Shown: positions 26,936 to 36,471, counted from the first letter of the stretch. The stretch is DNA of 64,000 bases from Rhodococcus sp. ABRD24 (GCF_004328705.1 NZ_CP035319.1:1550001-1614000), one strand, 5' to 3'. A program made the numbers and translations. Notes: generated by a model not told the origin, from the letters alone.

Positions 26936-27940
26936 ATGCCCGGCCTCCTTGCGCGCTACCGCAGTACCGGCGCCGATCTACCGTTCGGCGATCTGCTCGC
27001 CGCGCACGACGTCGCGATGGAGGGCTATTTCTGGCGGTTCACGCAGCGCGAGCAGGACCGAGTGGTGATCGCGCTCGCCGGGATCAATCGTGCGCCCGAC
27101 GGCCACTGGGCCACCCTCGGCCTCGCGGTGCATCCCGGAGGTTTCCTGCGCACCGCTGAACATCCTGTGGCACAGGCTGACCCGGACGGACTCGGTGTAT
27201 TCGCCGGGGGTGCGTTCCGCGGCACGCAGGATCGACTCGGGGTCGACCTCGGGCCCGGCGCGCGGCTCGACGTCCGGATCACCGACCCGGTGCGGTGGCC
27301 GCGCCGCGGGCTGGGCGGCTCCGGCGTCTTCCACATCGTTCCCGCCCTCAATCAGTACTGGCATCCGTGGCTGCTCGGCGGCCGGGCGGAGGGTACGGCG
27401 ACGGTGGGCGACGAGACATGGGACCTCGACGGCGCGCAGGTGTATTGCGAGAAAAACTGGGGCAAGGGCGGTTTTCCGGACTCCTGGTGGTGGGGTCAGG
27501 CGCAGGGCTTCGACGATCCCGCCGCGTGCGTCGCCTTCGCAGGCGGCGAGGTGACCGCCGGCCCACTGCGCACCGAGGTCACCTCCGTCGTGGTCGCGCT
27601 GCCCGACGGCACGGTCGTGCGGCTGTGCACTCCCGTCGTCTCCCCCGTCCGCGCGCAGGTGACCGACGAGCACTGGCGGTTACGCGGCGGCGACCGCCGG
27701 TGGAGTGTCGAGATCGACGGATGCGCACCGCTGAGCGCGGCCCACATTTTGCCGGTACCGCTACCCGCGGAGCGGCGCAACATACCGGGCGCGCTGGAAC
27801 ATCTCGGAGGCTCCCTGCGCGTGACTGTTCGCCGCGATGGCCGATGCGTGTGGAAAGGGACATCGCGGCTGGCCGGTCTCGAGCACGGCGGAATCGCCCG
27901 CGCAGCAGCCGAGGTGCGGCGACGGGAACAGGCTACCTAG
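26936..27940 (+). CDS. tocopherol-cyclase-like protein
   Basis: 334 residues from ATG 26936 (MPGLLARYRSTG). GYFWRFTQREQDRVVIALAG and YCEKNWGKGGFPDSWWWGQA are the hallmark segments of the tocopherol cyclase/hydroxyneurosporene-synthase-like beta-barrel superfamily, whose plant members close the chromanol ring. Actinobacteria do not make tocopherol as far as is known, so the bacterial substrate is open. There is no signal peptide. Its last codons overlap the convergent ROK gene by eight bases. Confidence 0.75.
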   Translation: MPGLLARYRSTGADLPFGDLLAAHDVAMEGYFWRFTQREQDRVVIALAGINRAPDGHWATLGLAVHPGGFLRTAEHPVAQADPDGLGVFAGGAFRGTQDRLGVDLGPGARLDVRITDPVRWPRRGLGGSGVFHIVPALNQYWHPWLLGGRAEGTATVGDETWDLDGAQVYCEKNWGKGGFPDSWWWGQAQGFDDPAACVAFAGGEVTAGPLRTEVTSVVVALPDGTVVRLCTPVVSPVRAQVTDEHWRLRGGDRRWSVEIDGCAPLSAAHILPVPLPAERRNIPGALEHLGGSLRVTVRRDGRCVWKGTSRLAGLEHGGIARAAAEVRRREQAT

Positions 27941-29183
27941 CCCCAGCCACCGCCTTGCGCATGGCGGCGAGCGGATCCGAGTACAGCGAACTGAGCGAAA
28001 CGACACCCGCGGCATGCTCCTGGACACGATCGCCGAACCCGGTGATGCGGGTGTCCGCGCTCGTCATCCGGGACGCCTGCGACAGCGCCCGGGACACGTG
28101 CGGAACACCCTCCGGATAGTCGGTGAACGCCTGACCTCCCAGGATCACCCGGTCGGGATTGAACAAGTCCCGCAGCATCGCTACTGTCCGGCCCAGCACT
28201 CGCGCCCGTTCGGTCAAAATCGTCTGAGCCCCTGCCGATCCCGACCTCGCCGACCGATAGAGCATCGAGACCGGGGGAAGAGAGCCGCCGACCGGCAGGA
28301 TCCCTGCCCGCTGCGCAGCAAGCAGGACGCCCCGATCGCTGACGGTGGCCTCGAGGCAGCCGGTCGCACCGCAGCCGCATTTCGCGTCCGATCCAGTCGG
28401 CAGGTGCGCGATCGAACCGGGGCCGGTGGACGGCGTGTGCACCCGGCCATCGAGTGTCATTGCCAATCCGACAGTTTCGCGGACGTAGAAGTAGAGGCCG
28501 CCGCCACGGACGTCCGCGCCGTCCGCCCGCTGCGGAGTCAGTAGCAGTTCGGCGGCGGCCATCGCCTCGACGTGCGCGGCCACGGATACCGGCAACCCGA
28601 AACCGGCCCCGACGATGTCGCCGACCGGGGCAGCCTGCCAGCCGAGTCGGGGATGGTCGACGACTCCTGTTTCCGGGTCGACGCGACCACCGAGTGCAAC
28701 ACCGACCCACAGCGGACGGCGACGGCGCCAGCGCGCGACGAAACCGCGTGCGCTGCCGGTGACAGCGGCCAGCACCGATTCCGCCTTCCCCGTCGGCGTC
28801 GGAATCTCCACCGCCCCAAGGATCTTCCCGCGAAGGTCGCTGGCGATGACGCTGGTGACAACCGCGCCGATGTGGACGCCGACGGTGAGGTAAGGCTCGT
28901 GGTTGACCTCGAACGGCACCCGCGGTCGTCCGACCCCGCCGGACGCCACCAGGTCTGGGCGTTCGCGCAGTAGCCCAGCCGACAGCATGGCCGACACCTG
29001 ACGGTTCACCGTCACGACGCTCGAATCGACTGCGCGCCTAGCGGTGTCACGGGAGATGGGCCCGCCTGCGGCGGCGACCCGGAATACCGACGCGGCCGGA
29101 CCGTCGGCGATTCCGAGACTGGGTGCGACAATTCGCGGCCGGTTTCGCGGCCGGGTTGGCGGAAAAGGTGCGGCGGTGAGCAT
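27933..29183 (-). CDS. ROK family transcriptional regulator (Rv0485-like)
   Basis: 416 residues: an N-terminal winged helix-turn-helix (about 30-85; ISRDTARRAVDSSVVTVNRQV), then a sugar-kinase-like ROK domain with GVALGGRVDPETGVV and the zinc motif CGCGATGCLEA. The usual DNDANAAA segment carrying the catalytic Asp reads VSVAAHVEAMAAAE, so kinase activity is unlikely and the protein should be purely regulatory. It keeps the mycobacterial place near mshA. It is divergent from the SDR gene across a 313-base gap. Confidence 0.85.
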   Translation of the reverse strand: MLTAAPFPPTRPRNRPRIVAPSLGIADGPAASVFRVAAAGGPISRDTARRAVDSSVVTVNRQVSAMLSAGLLRERPDLVASGGVGRPRVPFEVNHEPYLTVGVHIGAVVTSVIASDLRGKILGAVEIPTPTGKAESVLAAVTGSARGFVARWRRRRPLWVGVALGGRVDPETGVVDHPRLGWQAAPVGDIVGAGFGLPVSVAAHVEAMAAAELLLTPQRADGADVRGGGLYFYVRETVGLAMTLDGRVHTPSTGPGSIAHLPTGSDAKCGCGATGCLEATVSDRGVLLAAQRAGILPVGGSLPPVSMLYRSARSGSAGAQTILTERARVLGRTVAMLRDLFNPDRVILGGQAFTDYPEGVPHVSRALSQASRMTSADTRITGFGDRVQEHAAGVVSLSSLYSDPLAAMRKAVAGAR

Positions 29184-29496
29184 GCGGAGTCCTTGGCCTC
29201 GTCCCGGATCGGGACGGATGTCGACGCGATCGGATGACGCGCTGCCGACCGCGATCGGGCGGACCTCTCCGGTCAGCGGATCGGCGAAGGAATGCTATGT
29301 GGGCAGCGCGGAACTACGGCGAATGTCGATGCAGGGACAACACAGTTCCCGCGCCAGAGGCAGCCGAGAACCCAGCGCGGCGGTCACATAGGTGACCCGT
29401 GATGAGATACGACGGCCGGATGGCATACCGGCAAAGTTAGCATCCGCGGCGGCGCTCACCAATCCCCGCTGCACGCGCCGGCACTACGATCGGCTC
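29184..29496. other. intergenic stretch between divergent ROK and SDR genes
   Basis: 313 bases upstream of both genes. I see no convincing ORF, promoter consensus or palindrome. It must hold both promoters unless the ROK start is further upstream. Confidence 0.5.
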
Positions 29497-30255
29497 ATGA
29501 GCCTGTCACCCGACACCCGCGTCGCAGTAGTCACCGGAGCGAGCTCCGGCATCGGAGAAGCCACCGCCCGCACCCTCGCCGATCAGGGCTTTCACGTGGT
29601 CCTCGGGGCCCGCCGGCTCGACCGGCTCGAGGCGATCGCCGAGGAGATCGGCGGCACCGCACTCGAGCTGGACGTCACCGACGAGGACTCGGTGGACGCA
29701 TTCTGCGCGGTGCTCCCCCGTGTCGACGTGCTCGTCAACAACGCCGGTGGCGCCAAGGGCCTGGCCCCGGTCCTCGAAGCGGATCTCGACGACTGGCGCT
29801 GGATGTGGGAGACCAATGTCCTCGGAACCCTGCGCGTGACGAAGGCCCTGCTGCCCAAGCTGATCGAATCCGGCGACGGCCTGATCGTCACCATCACGTC
29901 GGTGGCGGCGTTCTCCGCCTACGACAACGGCTCCGGCTACACCTCCGCAAAGCACGCGCAGGCCGTGCTGCACCGCACCCTGCGTGGGGAACTGCTCGGC
30001 CGGCCCGTGCGGTTGACGGAGATCGCACCGGGCGCGGTGGACACCGAGTTCTCGCTGGTCCGGTTCGACGGCGACGCCGAGCGCGCCGCGAAGGTGTACG
30101 AGGGCATCACACCGCTCGTGGCCCAGGACATCGCGGAGATCATCGGGTTCGTCGCATCCCGGCCGCCGCACGTGAACCTGGACCAGATCATCGTCAAACC
30201 GCGCGATCAGGCCGATCCGGGCCGATTCCACCGCACCAGCACCGAGTCCCGGTAG
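29497..30255 (+). CDS. short-chain dehydrogenase/reductase (Rv0484c-like)
   Basis: 252 residues. Classical SDR: cofactor motif TGASSGIGEATA near residue 14, NNAGGAKG, catalytic Ser in ITSVAAFSAYDNGSG and Y-x3-K in GYTSAKHAQ. ARRLDR after strand 2 suggests NADP(H). It resembles serine/3-hydroxy acid dehydrogenases of the YdfG group. ATG 29497 is chosen because the upstream extension is unrelated. The DUF2804 gene follows after 10 bp, probably co-transcribed. Confidence 0.88.
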   Translation: MSLSPDTRVAVVTGASSGIGEATARTLADQGFHVVLGARRLDRLEAIAEEIGGTALELDVTDEDSVDAFCAVLPRVDVLVNNAGGAKGLAPVLEADLDDWRWMWETNVLGTLRVTKALLPKLIESGDGLIVTITSVAAFSAYDNGSGYTSAKHAQAVLHRTLRGELLGRPVRLTEIAPGAVDTEFSLVRFDGDAERAAKVYEGITPLVAQDIAEIIGFVASRPPHVNLDQIIVKPRDQADPGRFHRTSTESR

Positions 30256-30265
30256 CCTCGCGGCC

Positions 30266-31318
30266 ATGCAGCACCGATTGCAGCCGGGCGAGCTCCTGGA
30301 CGCCCGCGGACGTCTCGCCGAAGCGGGGTGGGCGAGCGCGGAGATCCGTCGCTACGACCGCTCGGCGGTGTCCGCGCCGTCATGGCGGATCAAGGAGTGG
30401 GACTACTACTGCATCCTCACTCCCGATCACGGACTGGCGCTGACGGTCGCCGACAACGGGTACATGGGGCTGCTCGGGGTGTCGTGGCTCGACTTCCGGG
30501 CCCGCCGCGAGTGCACCGAGAACATCGTGTTGCCGTTCCCGATGGGCCGGATGGGGCTACCCGCGAGCGCCGATACCGGGGACGTGGTGGTGGATCGCAA
30601 GCAGATGCGGCTCGCGTTCCGGCACGCCGACGGCGGACGCCTGCTGACCGTCGACCATCCGGGCTTCGACGGCGGACGCGGCCTGCGCGGTGCGGTACAT
30701 CTCGGCCCGCCCGCGACTGCGCCCTCAGGTCGCTCCGCTGGCTCCGCTCCCGACCGGATGGTGATCGCCACCCCGTTCCCGAAGGCCCCCAAGGCGTTCT
30801 ACTACAACCAGAAGATCAACTGCCTCCCCGCGCGAGGCGAAATCATCGTCGGTACAACGACTTTCGAATTCGATCCGGCAACGGCCTTCGGCGTGTTCGA
30901 CTGGGGCCGCGGCGTGTGGACCTACGACAACACGTGGTACTGGGGGTCGGCCTCCGGCGTGGTCGACGGGCGCCCATTCGGCTTCAACATCGGGTACGGG
31001 TTCGGAGATACGTCCGCTGCGAGCGAGAACATGGTGTTCGTCGACGGTGTCGCCCACAAGCTCGACCGGGTCACGTTCCACCTGCCGGAGGGCACCTACG
31101 ACGGCGCGCCGTGGAAGTTCAGCAGCAACGACGGACGGTTCGAGATGCTGTTCGAGCCGATCATCGACCGGGCGGCATCGACGGATCTGAAGGTGCTGCG
31201 ATCGATCCAACACCAGGTGTTCGGTCGGTTCACCGGGCATGTGGTTCTCGATGACGGCAGCCAGGTCCAGGTTGCGGACCTACTGGGCTTCGCCGAGGAG
31301 GTCCGCAACCGCTGGTGA
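30266..31318 (+). CDS. DUF2804 domain protein
   Basis: 350 residues matching the DUF2804 pattern throughout: WRIKEWDYYCI, YNQKINCLP, FDWGRGVWTYDNTWYWGSASG, FGFNIGYGFGDTSAASENMV and the C-terminal FGRFTGHVVLDDG. Probably a beta-rich, lipocalin- or tocopherol-cyclase-like barrel; no catalytic residues are known. No signal peptide. It follows the SDR gene closely. The presence of a tocopherol-cyclase-like gene two genes away may be meaningful. Confidence 0.8.
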   Translation: MQHRLQPGELLDARGRLAEAGWASAEIRRYDRSAVSAPSWRIKEWDYYCILTPDHGLALTVADNGYMGLLGVSWLDFRARRECTENIVLPFPMGRMGLPASADTGDVVVDRKQMRLAFRHADGGRLLTVDHPGFDGGRGLRGAVHLGPPATAPSGRSAGSAPDRMVIATPFPKAPKAFYYNQKINCLPARGEIIVGTTTFEFDPATAFGVFDWGRGVWTYDNTWYWGSASGVVDGRPFGFNIGYGFGDTSAASENMVFVDGVAHKLDRVTFHLPEGTYDGAPWKFSSNDGRFEMLFEPIIDRAASTDLKVLRSIQHQVFGRFTGHVVLDDGSQVQVADLLGFAEEVRNRW

Positions 31319-31361
31319 CGGGCGCTACCGCTCGTCGCCGACAATCGCGCGGCGGCTCAGC

Positions 31362-32288
31362 CTAGGGACCCATGTTCAGTGAACCCGACCCGGACGGAGT
31401 CGGTGACGGTGTGGTCGACGGGTCCGCGGCGCCGGGCTGCGTACTCGCCCGCTGACCGCCGAGCACGCCTTCGGCGGCGCCGCGGCCGGCGCTATCCCAA
31501 CTGGCCCCCTGCCCGGTCGCGATGTCGCCGACGGTGGCGCCTGCCGCGCCTACCGCCGCGTCCACAGCAATCGAGGTCGCGCCCTTGGCTGCCGCGCCCT
31601 CGACCTTGTCGACCAGGAGACCGCCGTAACCGCCGTCCCGACCGAGCCCGGCAGAGACGGCTCCGCCAATCGCGCCGGACCCGGCGCTCCTGGCGAGATC
31701 ACCGAGATCGAGCCCGTCGCGGTTGCCCTGGACGGTCTGCACAACCTGGATACCACCTGTGATCGCCACCTCCTTCACCGCGCCGATCAGGGCCTGCTGC
31801 AACATCTTCTGGAACAGTTCCGCGAGAATGATCCGCACGGTCGCCTGGGTCGCGAGCTCCGCGATCGGGATCCCTGCAGTACTGGCGCCGAACGTCGCGA
31901 CCGCCGACGCCGTGAGCGCCGCGATCTCGGCAGCCAAAGCGATCAGCGCGGCGATGATCGCCAACTTGGCTTCTTCGACGTCGGCGGCGGTGGTCTCGCA
32001 CGAGTCGGCGAGCTGACGGCATACCGCGGCCAGTTCCGCCATCACACCGCTGTCACCACCGACTGTGTCCCAGTAGCCTGCCATCGCGTCGTTGGCATCA
32101 CCGATCAGGCCCGCGAGCGCGAACTGCATTGCGCTGTCGCCGTCGGCGCCGAGTGCGGTGACCGTATTGGCGACGGTTCCCCATGCATCCGCCAGCCGGC
32201 GCAGCGATGCCTCGTCTGCCTCCGGCCACTCCTGTCCCACCGCTACCGCGGCGACGGTGCGCAGCGCGCCGGGAATCTCGATCCCCAT
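31362..32288 (-). CDS. CpnT-N-terminal-like type VII secretion protein without toxin domain
   Basis: 308 residues. The N-terminal ~100 residues (MGIEIPGALRTVAAVAVGQEWPE and SLRRLADAW) match the WXG100-like/CpnT N-terminal domain found in actinobacterial type VII effectors. A hydrophobic helix pair (108-134) and an Ala/Gly-rich stretch (205-285) follow, then a short Pro/Thr/Ser tail. There is no nuclease, ADP-ribosyl or NAD-glycohydrolase domain. The ATG overlaps the WXG100 stop by one base. Likely a secreted or membrane-inserting partner of the small WXG protein. Confidence 0.65.
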   Translation of the reverse strand: MGIEIPGALRTVAAVAVGQEWPEADEASLRRLADAWGTVANTVTALGADGDSAMQFALAGLIGDANDAMAGYWDTVGGDSGVMAELAAVCRQLADSCETTAADVEEAKLAIIAALIALAAEIAALTASAVATFGASTAGIPIAELATQATVRIILAELFQKMLQQALIGAVKEVAITGGIQVVQTVQGNRDGLDLGDLARSAGSGAIGGAVSAGLGRDGGYGGLLVDKVEGAAAKGATSIAVDAAVGAAGATVGDIATGQGASWDSAGRGAAEGVLGGQRASTQPGAADPSTTPSPTPSGSGSLNMGP

Positions 32289-32602
32289 CAGCGACCCCCG
32301 CCCAGCAACGTTCCGAACCCGGTGTCGGTGGCCTCGTAGACAGACGCCGTCTCACGCAGGTTGTCGCCGACCGCCGCCAGCGCGCGGGTGAGCGTCTCCA
32401 GCGCAACGATCGCGGAGTTGGCGGCGGGCAGGTAGGAGCCCTCGAACGCGATACCGGGCGCATCGGAGCCCCAGCTGGCGCCCTCGGATTCGAGTGCCAG
32501 CTGCAGCGTCGCCCGCGCCGCCGCGAGGTCATCCGACAGTCCGTCGAACGCCGGTGCCGCACGCCGCAGATGCTCCTGATCGACCCATATGTGACTACTC
32601 AC
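32288..32602 (-). CDS. WXG100-like small type VII secretion protein
   Basis: 104 residues from GTG 32602 (VSSHIWVDQEHL). Two helices joined by the turn SWGSDAPGIAFEGSYLP, matching the W-G-x-D-x2-G-x2-F-x3-Y-x-P pattern of EsxF-type proteins beside CpnT. It would form a helical hairpin dimer that marks its partner for ESX export. Its start overlaps the YbaB-like gene's stop by eight bases and its stop overlaps the next start by one, so the three genes are tightly coupled. Confidence 0.75.
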   Translation of the reverse strand: MSSHIWVDQEHLRRAAPAFDGLSDDLAAARATLQLALESEGASWGSDAPGIAFEGSYLPAANSAIVALETLTRALAAVGDNLRETASVYEATDTGFGTLLGGGR

Positions 32603-33101
32603 GATGCGCCTCCCGCAGAATCGCTGCACCCCAAGCGGATTCGTCGTCGTATTCGAGTGCGGCTTGCGGTTCAGCTGGCATTTCGGTGGCCATCGAGGGC
32701 ACCAGATTCCGGATGCTGGGCGCGCCGGGTACCAGGTCCGGCAGGTCGGGAATGCGGGAACCGAGACCGGCTATCGGCGCCATGATCTCCGCGGTCTTCG
32801 ACCGCACCTGGGCGGACGCGTCCCGCGCGGCCTCGGTGATCGACTGTGCGAGCTTGGTGGGGGTGGTCCGGGTGAAGGTCTCGGCGACCAGGTCCACGCA
32901 CACGACGACACCCGATGCATCGACGGTGACCCGGGCAAGGCCGTCTGCCGACAGTGCCTCACCGGTGCTCGCCGCCACCAGGGCCTGCGCCTGAGACAGC
33001 GCCTCACACTGCGTCTTCACGTCCTCGAGCATCGCGCCGACCTGTTCGCGCAGAACCGCATTGCGCTGCCGCAGCTGCTCACGAGCCTGATCGTCGGTCA
33101 T
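32595..33101 (-). CDS. YbaB/EbfC-like protein of type VII secretion locus
   Basis: 168 residues from ATG 33101 with GGGGGG upstream; another ATG at 33113 is possible. Residues 1-100 form the YbaB/EbfC fold (coiled-coil QARE to QALVA, then GLARVTVDASGVVVCVDLVAETF). Such proteins sit beside EspG and WXG100 genes in many actinobacteria, as EspL does in ESX-1. The C-terminal ~70 residues are Pro-rich and specific. Role unknown: nucleoid-type binding or secretion assistance. Confidence 0.7.
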   Translation of the reverse strand: MTDDQAREQLRQRNAVLREQVGAMLEDVKTQCEALSQAQALVAASTGEALSADGLARVTVDASGVVVCVDLVAETFTRTTPTKLAQSITEAARDASAQVRSKTAEIMAPIAGLGSRIPDLPDLVPGAPSIRNLVPSMATEMPAEPQAALEYDDESAWGAAILREAHRE

Positions 33102-33180
33102 CGCACCCCCCATGTTGTCCGCTCTCGATGGAGTAGACGCAGCGGGCGCGGATTCGGTTCCGTCGAGATCGGGATCCGGC

Positions 33181-33939
33181 TCAGCAGCGGGCGGCGCGGG
33201 CCTGCACCCGGGCCATCAGCCTCGCGATCTCGGATGCGAGGTCGGCTGCGGAGACGGGCGCCGCAACGACGTTGTCAACCCCGCGAACCGAGTACCGGCC
33301 GTCGTCGGCGAAGTCGAGCCAGTGCAGTCCAATGCCATCCTCGGTGGGCCTGCTGTCGTAGGCGACGCCGGCGAACGCGGTGATCTCGCCTATCCCGGTG
33401 CGCGGACGGCGGAAGAAGCCGTTCACTTCGTCCCTCGTCCGGGTGCTACCGGCGGAAACGAGAATCGGGCCACCTCCGGAGTCGAGGTCGGCACGCCGGA
33501 ATGTGAGTGGCCGCCGGGTGCCTGCGGGCGCCGCCGGCAGTGCAGCGACGATCGCGTGCGCGAGCTGCGCCGGGGCAACGCAGTGCAGGTAGATGTCGCC
33601 GCCGGTGTCGTCGTCGACGCCCGGAAGCTGGATCGCCAGCGCGCCCGATGCGCCCCGGATCCCGGCGTGCATCCGAACCTTGGCATCCAGGCCGGCACCT
33701 GCGTAGCCGCATACCTCGACCCGGACCGCAGGCTCGGCGAGCGCATTCAGGTGTCGATGCAGTGTCTCGGTGACGCGGGGCGCCCACTGCCGGGCAGCCG
33801 CGCGGCGTTGCCGGTCGAGGTCGTCCTGGGTGTCCGCGATGGGCCGGAATCGGAGCGGGTAGGGCAGTCGGTCCCTGCCCAGCTGGGCCCACAGGACCTG
33901 GAATTCCAGACCGGTGAATCGCCAACTTCCGCCGCTCAT
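33181..33939 (-). CDS. EspG-like type VII secretion chaperone
   Basis: 252 residues from ATG 33939 (MSGGSWRFTGLEFQVLWAQLG), a typical EspG start; longer in-frame starts exist. The body has RVEVCGYAGAGLDAKVRMHAG, GGDIYLHCVAPAQLAHAIVAALP, a FFRRPRTGIGEI turn and GLHWLDFADDGRYSV, matching the ESX-secretion-associated EspG fold. EspG holds PE/PPE-type or WXG-like substrates soluble before export. No ESX core genes (EccB-E, MycP) are in the window, so the machinery must be elsewhere. Confidence 0.75.
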   Translation of the reverse strand: MSGGSWRFTGLEFQVLWAQLGRDRLPYPLRFRPIADTQDDLDRQRRAAARQWAPRVTETLHRHLNALAEPAVRVEVCGYAGAGLDAKVRMHAGIRGASGALAIQLPGVDDDTGGDIYLHCVAPAQLAHAIVAALPAAPAGTRRPLTFRRADLDSGGGPILVSAGSTRTRDEVNGFFRRPRTGIGEITAFAGVAYDSRPTEDGIGLHWLDFADDGRYSVRGVDNVVAAPVSAADLASEIARLMARVQARAARC

Positions 33940-34128
33940 CGGCCGATCACCGGCGATCCGAACCCCCACCCCGTCACTCCTCCCCGAGTGCACAACACCG
34001 CTCACAGTGGATAGACGCATCCCCGCCGCGACCGGTTCCATTGCCGGCGAACCCAACTCCCCGGACTCTTCATGCGCGCCGCGGGATGCATACGGGATCT
34101 CGGCGTCCTTCGCGCCGGTTGTCGAGGC

Positions 34129-35313
34129 TCAGGCCAGCGCCGACATCGACAGCCAGACGGGCCAGTCGATGGCCCAGTCGTAGATGTCGCCGTCCGCGGC
34201 CGAGAGATCGATGCGGGTGCCGGTGACCTCCACCGGGTCGCCGTACATCGCTGTGCCGAAGTACTCCTCGGCGTCCGACAGCGACAGGTTGATACACCCA
34301 TTCGTCACGTTCGACGCGCCCTGGACACCGACGGTTGCGGGGTTGGCGTGGATGAATTCGCCGTTGTTGGATATGCGCACCGCCCACCGCTCGCGCACAT
34401 TCTCGTAGTACGGCGGGTTCGACATGAGGAAGTCCTCGTGCTTCTCACTGACTACGTGAATGCCGCTGCGTGTGACATTGCGCGCCTCGTTGCCCTCGCC
34501 GTAGCTGACGGGGATGTCCATGATCGTCACGCCGTCGCGCACCACCTGCATGCGATGGCTGGGCGCGTTCGCCCTGACGATCTGACTGCGGCCGATCGAG
34601 AAGTCCAGGCTCACGTCACTCGCGCCATAGGCTCGGCCGCCGAAATCGACGCCGTACAGCCCGGCGTCGACGTGGACGGTCGTGCCCGGCGCCCAGTAGT
34701 TCTGTGGGCGCCAATGTGCACGGGCCCCACGATCGTCGGGCAACCATGCCCACGAACCCGGAGTCGGCGGCACGGTGGTGACGTGCAGCGCCCTCTCGAC
34801 AGTGGCCTTGTCGGCGATCGGGCCGTCGAACTGCAGGATGAGCGGTGCCGCTACGCCCACAACCTGTCCGTCAGCGATGTTGGTTCGCACCGACGTCGTC
34901 GTATCCGGTTCGATTGTCGTGAACGTGCCAGCGAGCGGCACGTTCGTGCCGTCAGCGCCGACGGCGTTGCCCGACCACGTGTAGGTGGCCCCATAGCCGA
35001 GTGGTTCAGTGATCGCGAACGAATGTTTGTCGGGCATCAGCTCGCCCTGCACAGGCTTGCCCGCGGCATTGGTGAGCGCGACTGTCTCGAATGTCCCGTC
35101 GACCACCGTCATCCTGATCGGCTCAATCGGGCTGACGTTCTTCGCGCCGGCGGCCGGCGTCTGGACGACGTGCGGGGCCGGAACCTCCGGGGCGGATGCA
35201 ATGTCTTCCAACCCGTTTGCCACGGTGCAACCCGCCAACAAAGCCGCGCCCAGCAGAACAGCAACTACCGCCGACAGCCGCGTTCTGATTGCCCGAATCC
35301 GCAGATCATGCAC
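34129..35313 (-). CDS. L,D-transpeptidase lipoprotein (LprQ-like)
   Basis: 394 residues. Lipoprotein signal with LLAGC (Cys29), two Ig-like domains (about 45-255), then a YkuD domain with the active-site segment [20 protein letters not shown] followed by CINLS, where Cys is the nucleophile. It makes 3-3 cross-links in peptidoglycan from the outer membrane face. The same position next to murB is held by Rv0483 in M. tuberculosis. It lies 63 bp downstream of murB on the same strand. Confidence 0.9.
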   Translation of the reverse strand: MHDLRIRAIRTRLSAVVAVLLGAALLAGCTVANGLEDIASAPEVPAPHVVQTPAAGAKNVSPIEPIRMTVVDGTFETVALTNAAGKPVQGELMPDKHSFAITEPLGYGATYTWSGNAVGADGTNVPLAGTFTTIEPDTTTSVRTNIADGQVVGVAAPLILQFDGPIADKATVERALHVTTVPPTPGSWAWLPDDRGARAHWRPQNYWAPGTTVHVDAGLYGVDFGGRAYGASDVSLDFSIGRSQIVRANAPSHRMQVVRDGVTIMDIPVSYGEGNEARNVTRSGIHVVSEKHEDFLMSNPPYYENVRERWAVRISNNGEFIHANPATVGVQGASNVTNGCINLSLSDAEEYFGTAMYGDPVEVTGTRIDLSAADGDIYDWAIDWPVWLSMSALA

Positions 35314-35376
35314 GGGTTCAACGGTACTCGCCGCGCAACAGTGGCTTTCATCACTCCGGTCGCGTCGCGATGCCGA

Positions 35377-36471
35377 TCAGATGACGCAGCCCACCGTGAC
35401 GGGTTCCGGTTCGAGCCGCACCCCGAACGCCGCCTCGACACCGTCGCGGACTTCACGGGCAAGGGCGACAAGATCGCCGGTACACGCGCTGCCCCGATTC
35501 GTCAACGCGAGAGTGTGCTTGGTGGACAGCCGAACCCGCGCATCCGCACGGGGATAGCCCTTGCCGAATCCGGCCCGCTCGATGAGCCAGCCTGCGGACA
35601 GCTTGGTGCCCGCCGCGCCGGGAAACTGCGGGATCCGTACGTCCGCACCGACCTTCGACGCGATCGCATCCAGAACCGTGGGCAGGTTCACATCGGATAC
35701 CACCGGATTGGTGAAGAACGAGCCCGCACTCCACGTGTCGTGGTCGTCGGCGTCGAGGACCATGCCCTTGCCGCGGCGCAGTCCGAGTACCTTCTCGCGA
35801 ACGTCGACAGTGGGGCGTCGCTCACCCTCCTCGGCACCGAGCGCAGACGCGAGTTCGCGGTACTGCAGCGCCGCGCTCGACCCGTCGGGGCGCACCGCCA
35901 CCTCGACCGCCAACACGAGCGCATCGTCGCGGTGCTTGAGAACGCTGGTGCGGTATCCGAGCCCGAGCGCATCCGGCTCCACCCAGCGCACCTCACCGGT
36001 CACCCGGTCGAGCAGTTGCACGCGGCGCAGCAACGATCCCACCTCGACGCCGTAGGCCCCGACGTTCTGCACGGGCGTCGCACCCGCCGAACCTGGGATC
36101 CCGGAGAGACACTCGAGCCCACCGAGCCCGGCGGCGACGGTCTTGGCGACGACGTCGTCCCATACCGCGCCCGCCTGCGCCAGCACCGACTCCTCACCCA
36201 GCTCCACCCCGGCGTCGGCGACGCGGACCACGACACCGTCGAATCCGTCATCGGAGATCACCAGGTTGGAGCCGCCGCCGAGAATCAGCGTCGGCACCCT
36301 GGCGTCGTCGAGCACTCGGACGACGTCGACGAGGATCCTGCTGGACGGACATTCTGCGAGCAGCGCCGCCGGGCCGCCGAGCCGAAGGGTCGTCAGGGTC
36401 GACAGCGGCACCTGTTCGGACAACTGGGCACCGGCGTCGTCAAGCTGCCCCCGGATGAGTGGATCCAACAC
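35377..36471 (-). CDS. murB: UDP-N-acetylenolpyruvoylglucosamine reductase MurB
   Basis: 364 residues. The FAD-binding half has TTLRLGGPAALLA, LILGGGSNLVISDDGFDG and IPGSAGATPVQNVGAYG. The substrate half has GYRTSVLK, the catalytic Ser in WSAGSFFTNPVV and the C-terminal Glu in GVRLEPEP. It reduces the enolpyruvyl group to form UDP-MurNAc, an early cytosolic wall step. GTG 36471 is preferred to ATG 36501, which would overlap the divergent gene. Confidence 0.95.
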   Translation of the reverse strand: MLDPLIRGQLDDAGAQLSEQVPLSTLTTLRLGGPAALLAECPSSRILVDVVRVLDDARVPTLILGGGSNLVISDDGFDGVVVRVADAGVELGEESVLAQAGAVWDDVVAKTVAAGLGGLECLSGIPGSAGATPVQNVGAYGVEVGSLLRRVQLLDRVTGEVRWVEPDALGLGYRTSVLKHRDDALVLAVEVAVRPDGSSAALQYRELASALGAEEGERRPTVDVREKVLGLRRGKGMVLDADDHDTWSAGSFFTNPVVSDVNLPTVLDAIASKVGADVRIPQFPGAAGTKLSAGWLIERAGFGKGYPRADARVRLSTKHTLALTNRGSACTGDLVALAREVRDGVEAAFGVRLEPEPVTVGCVI

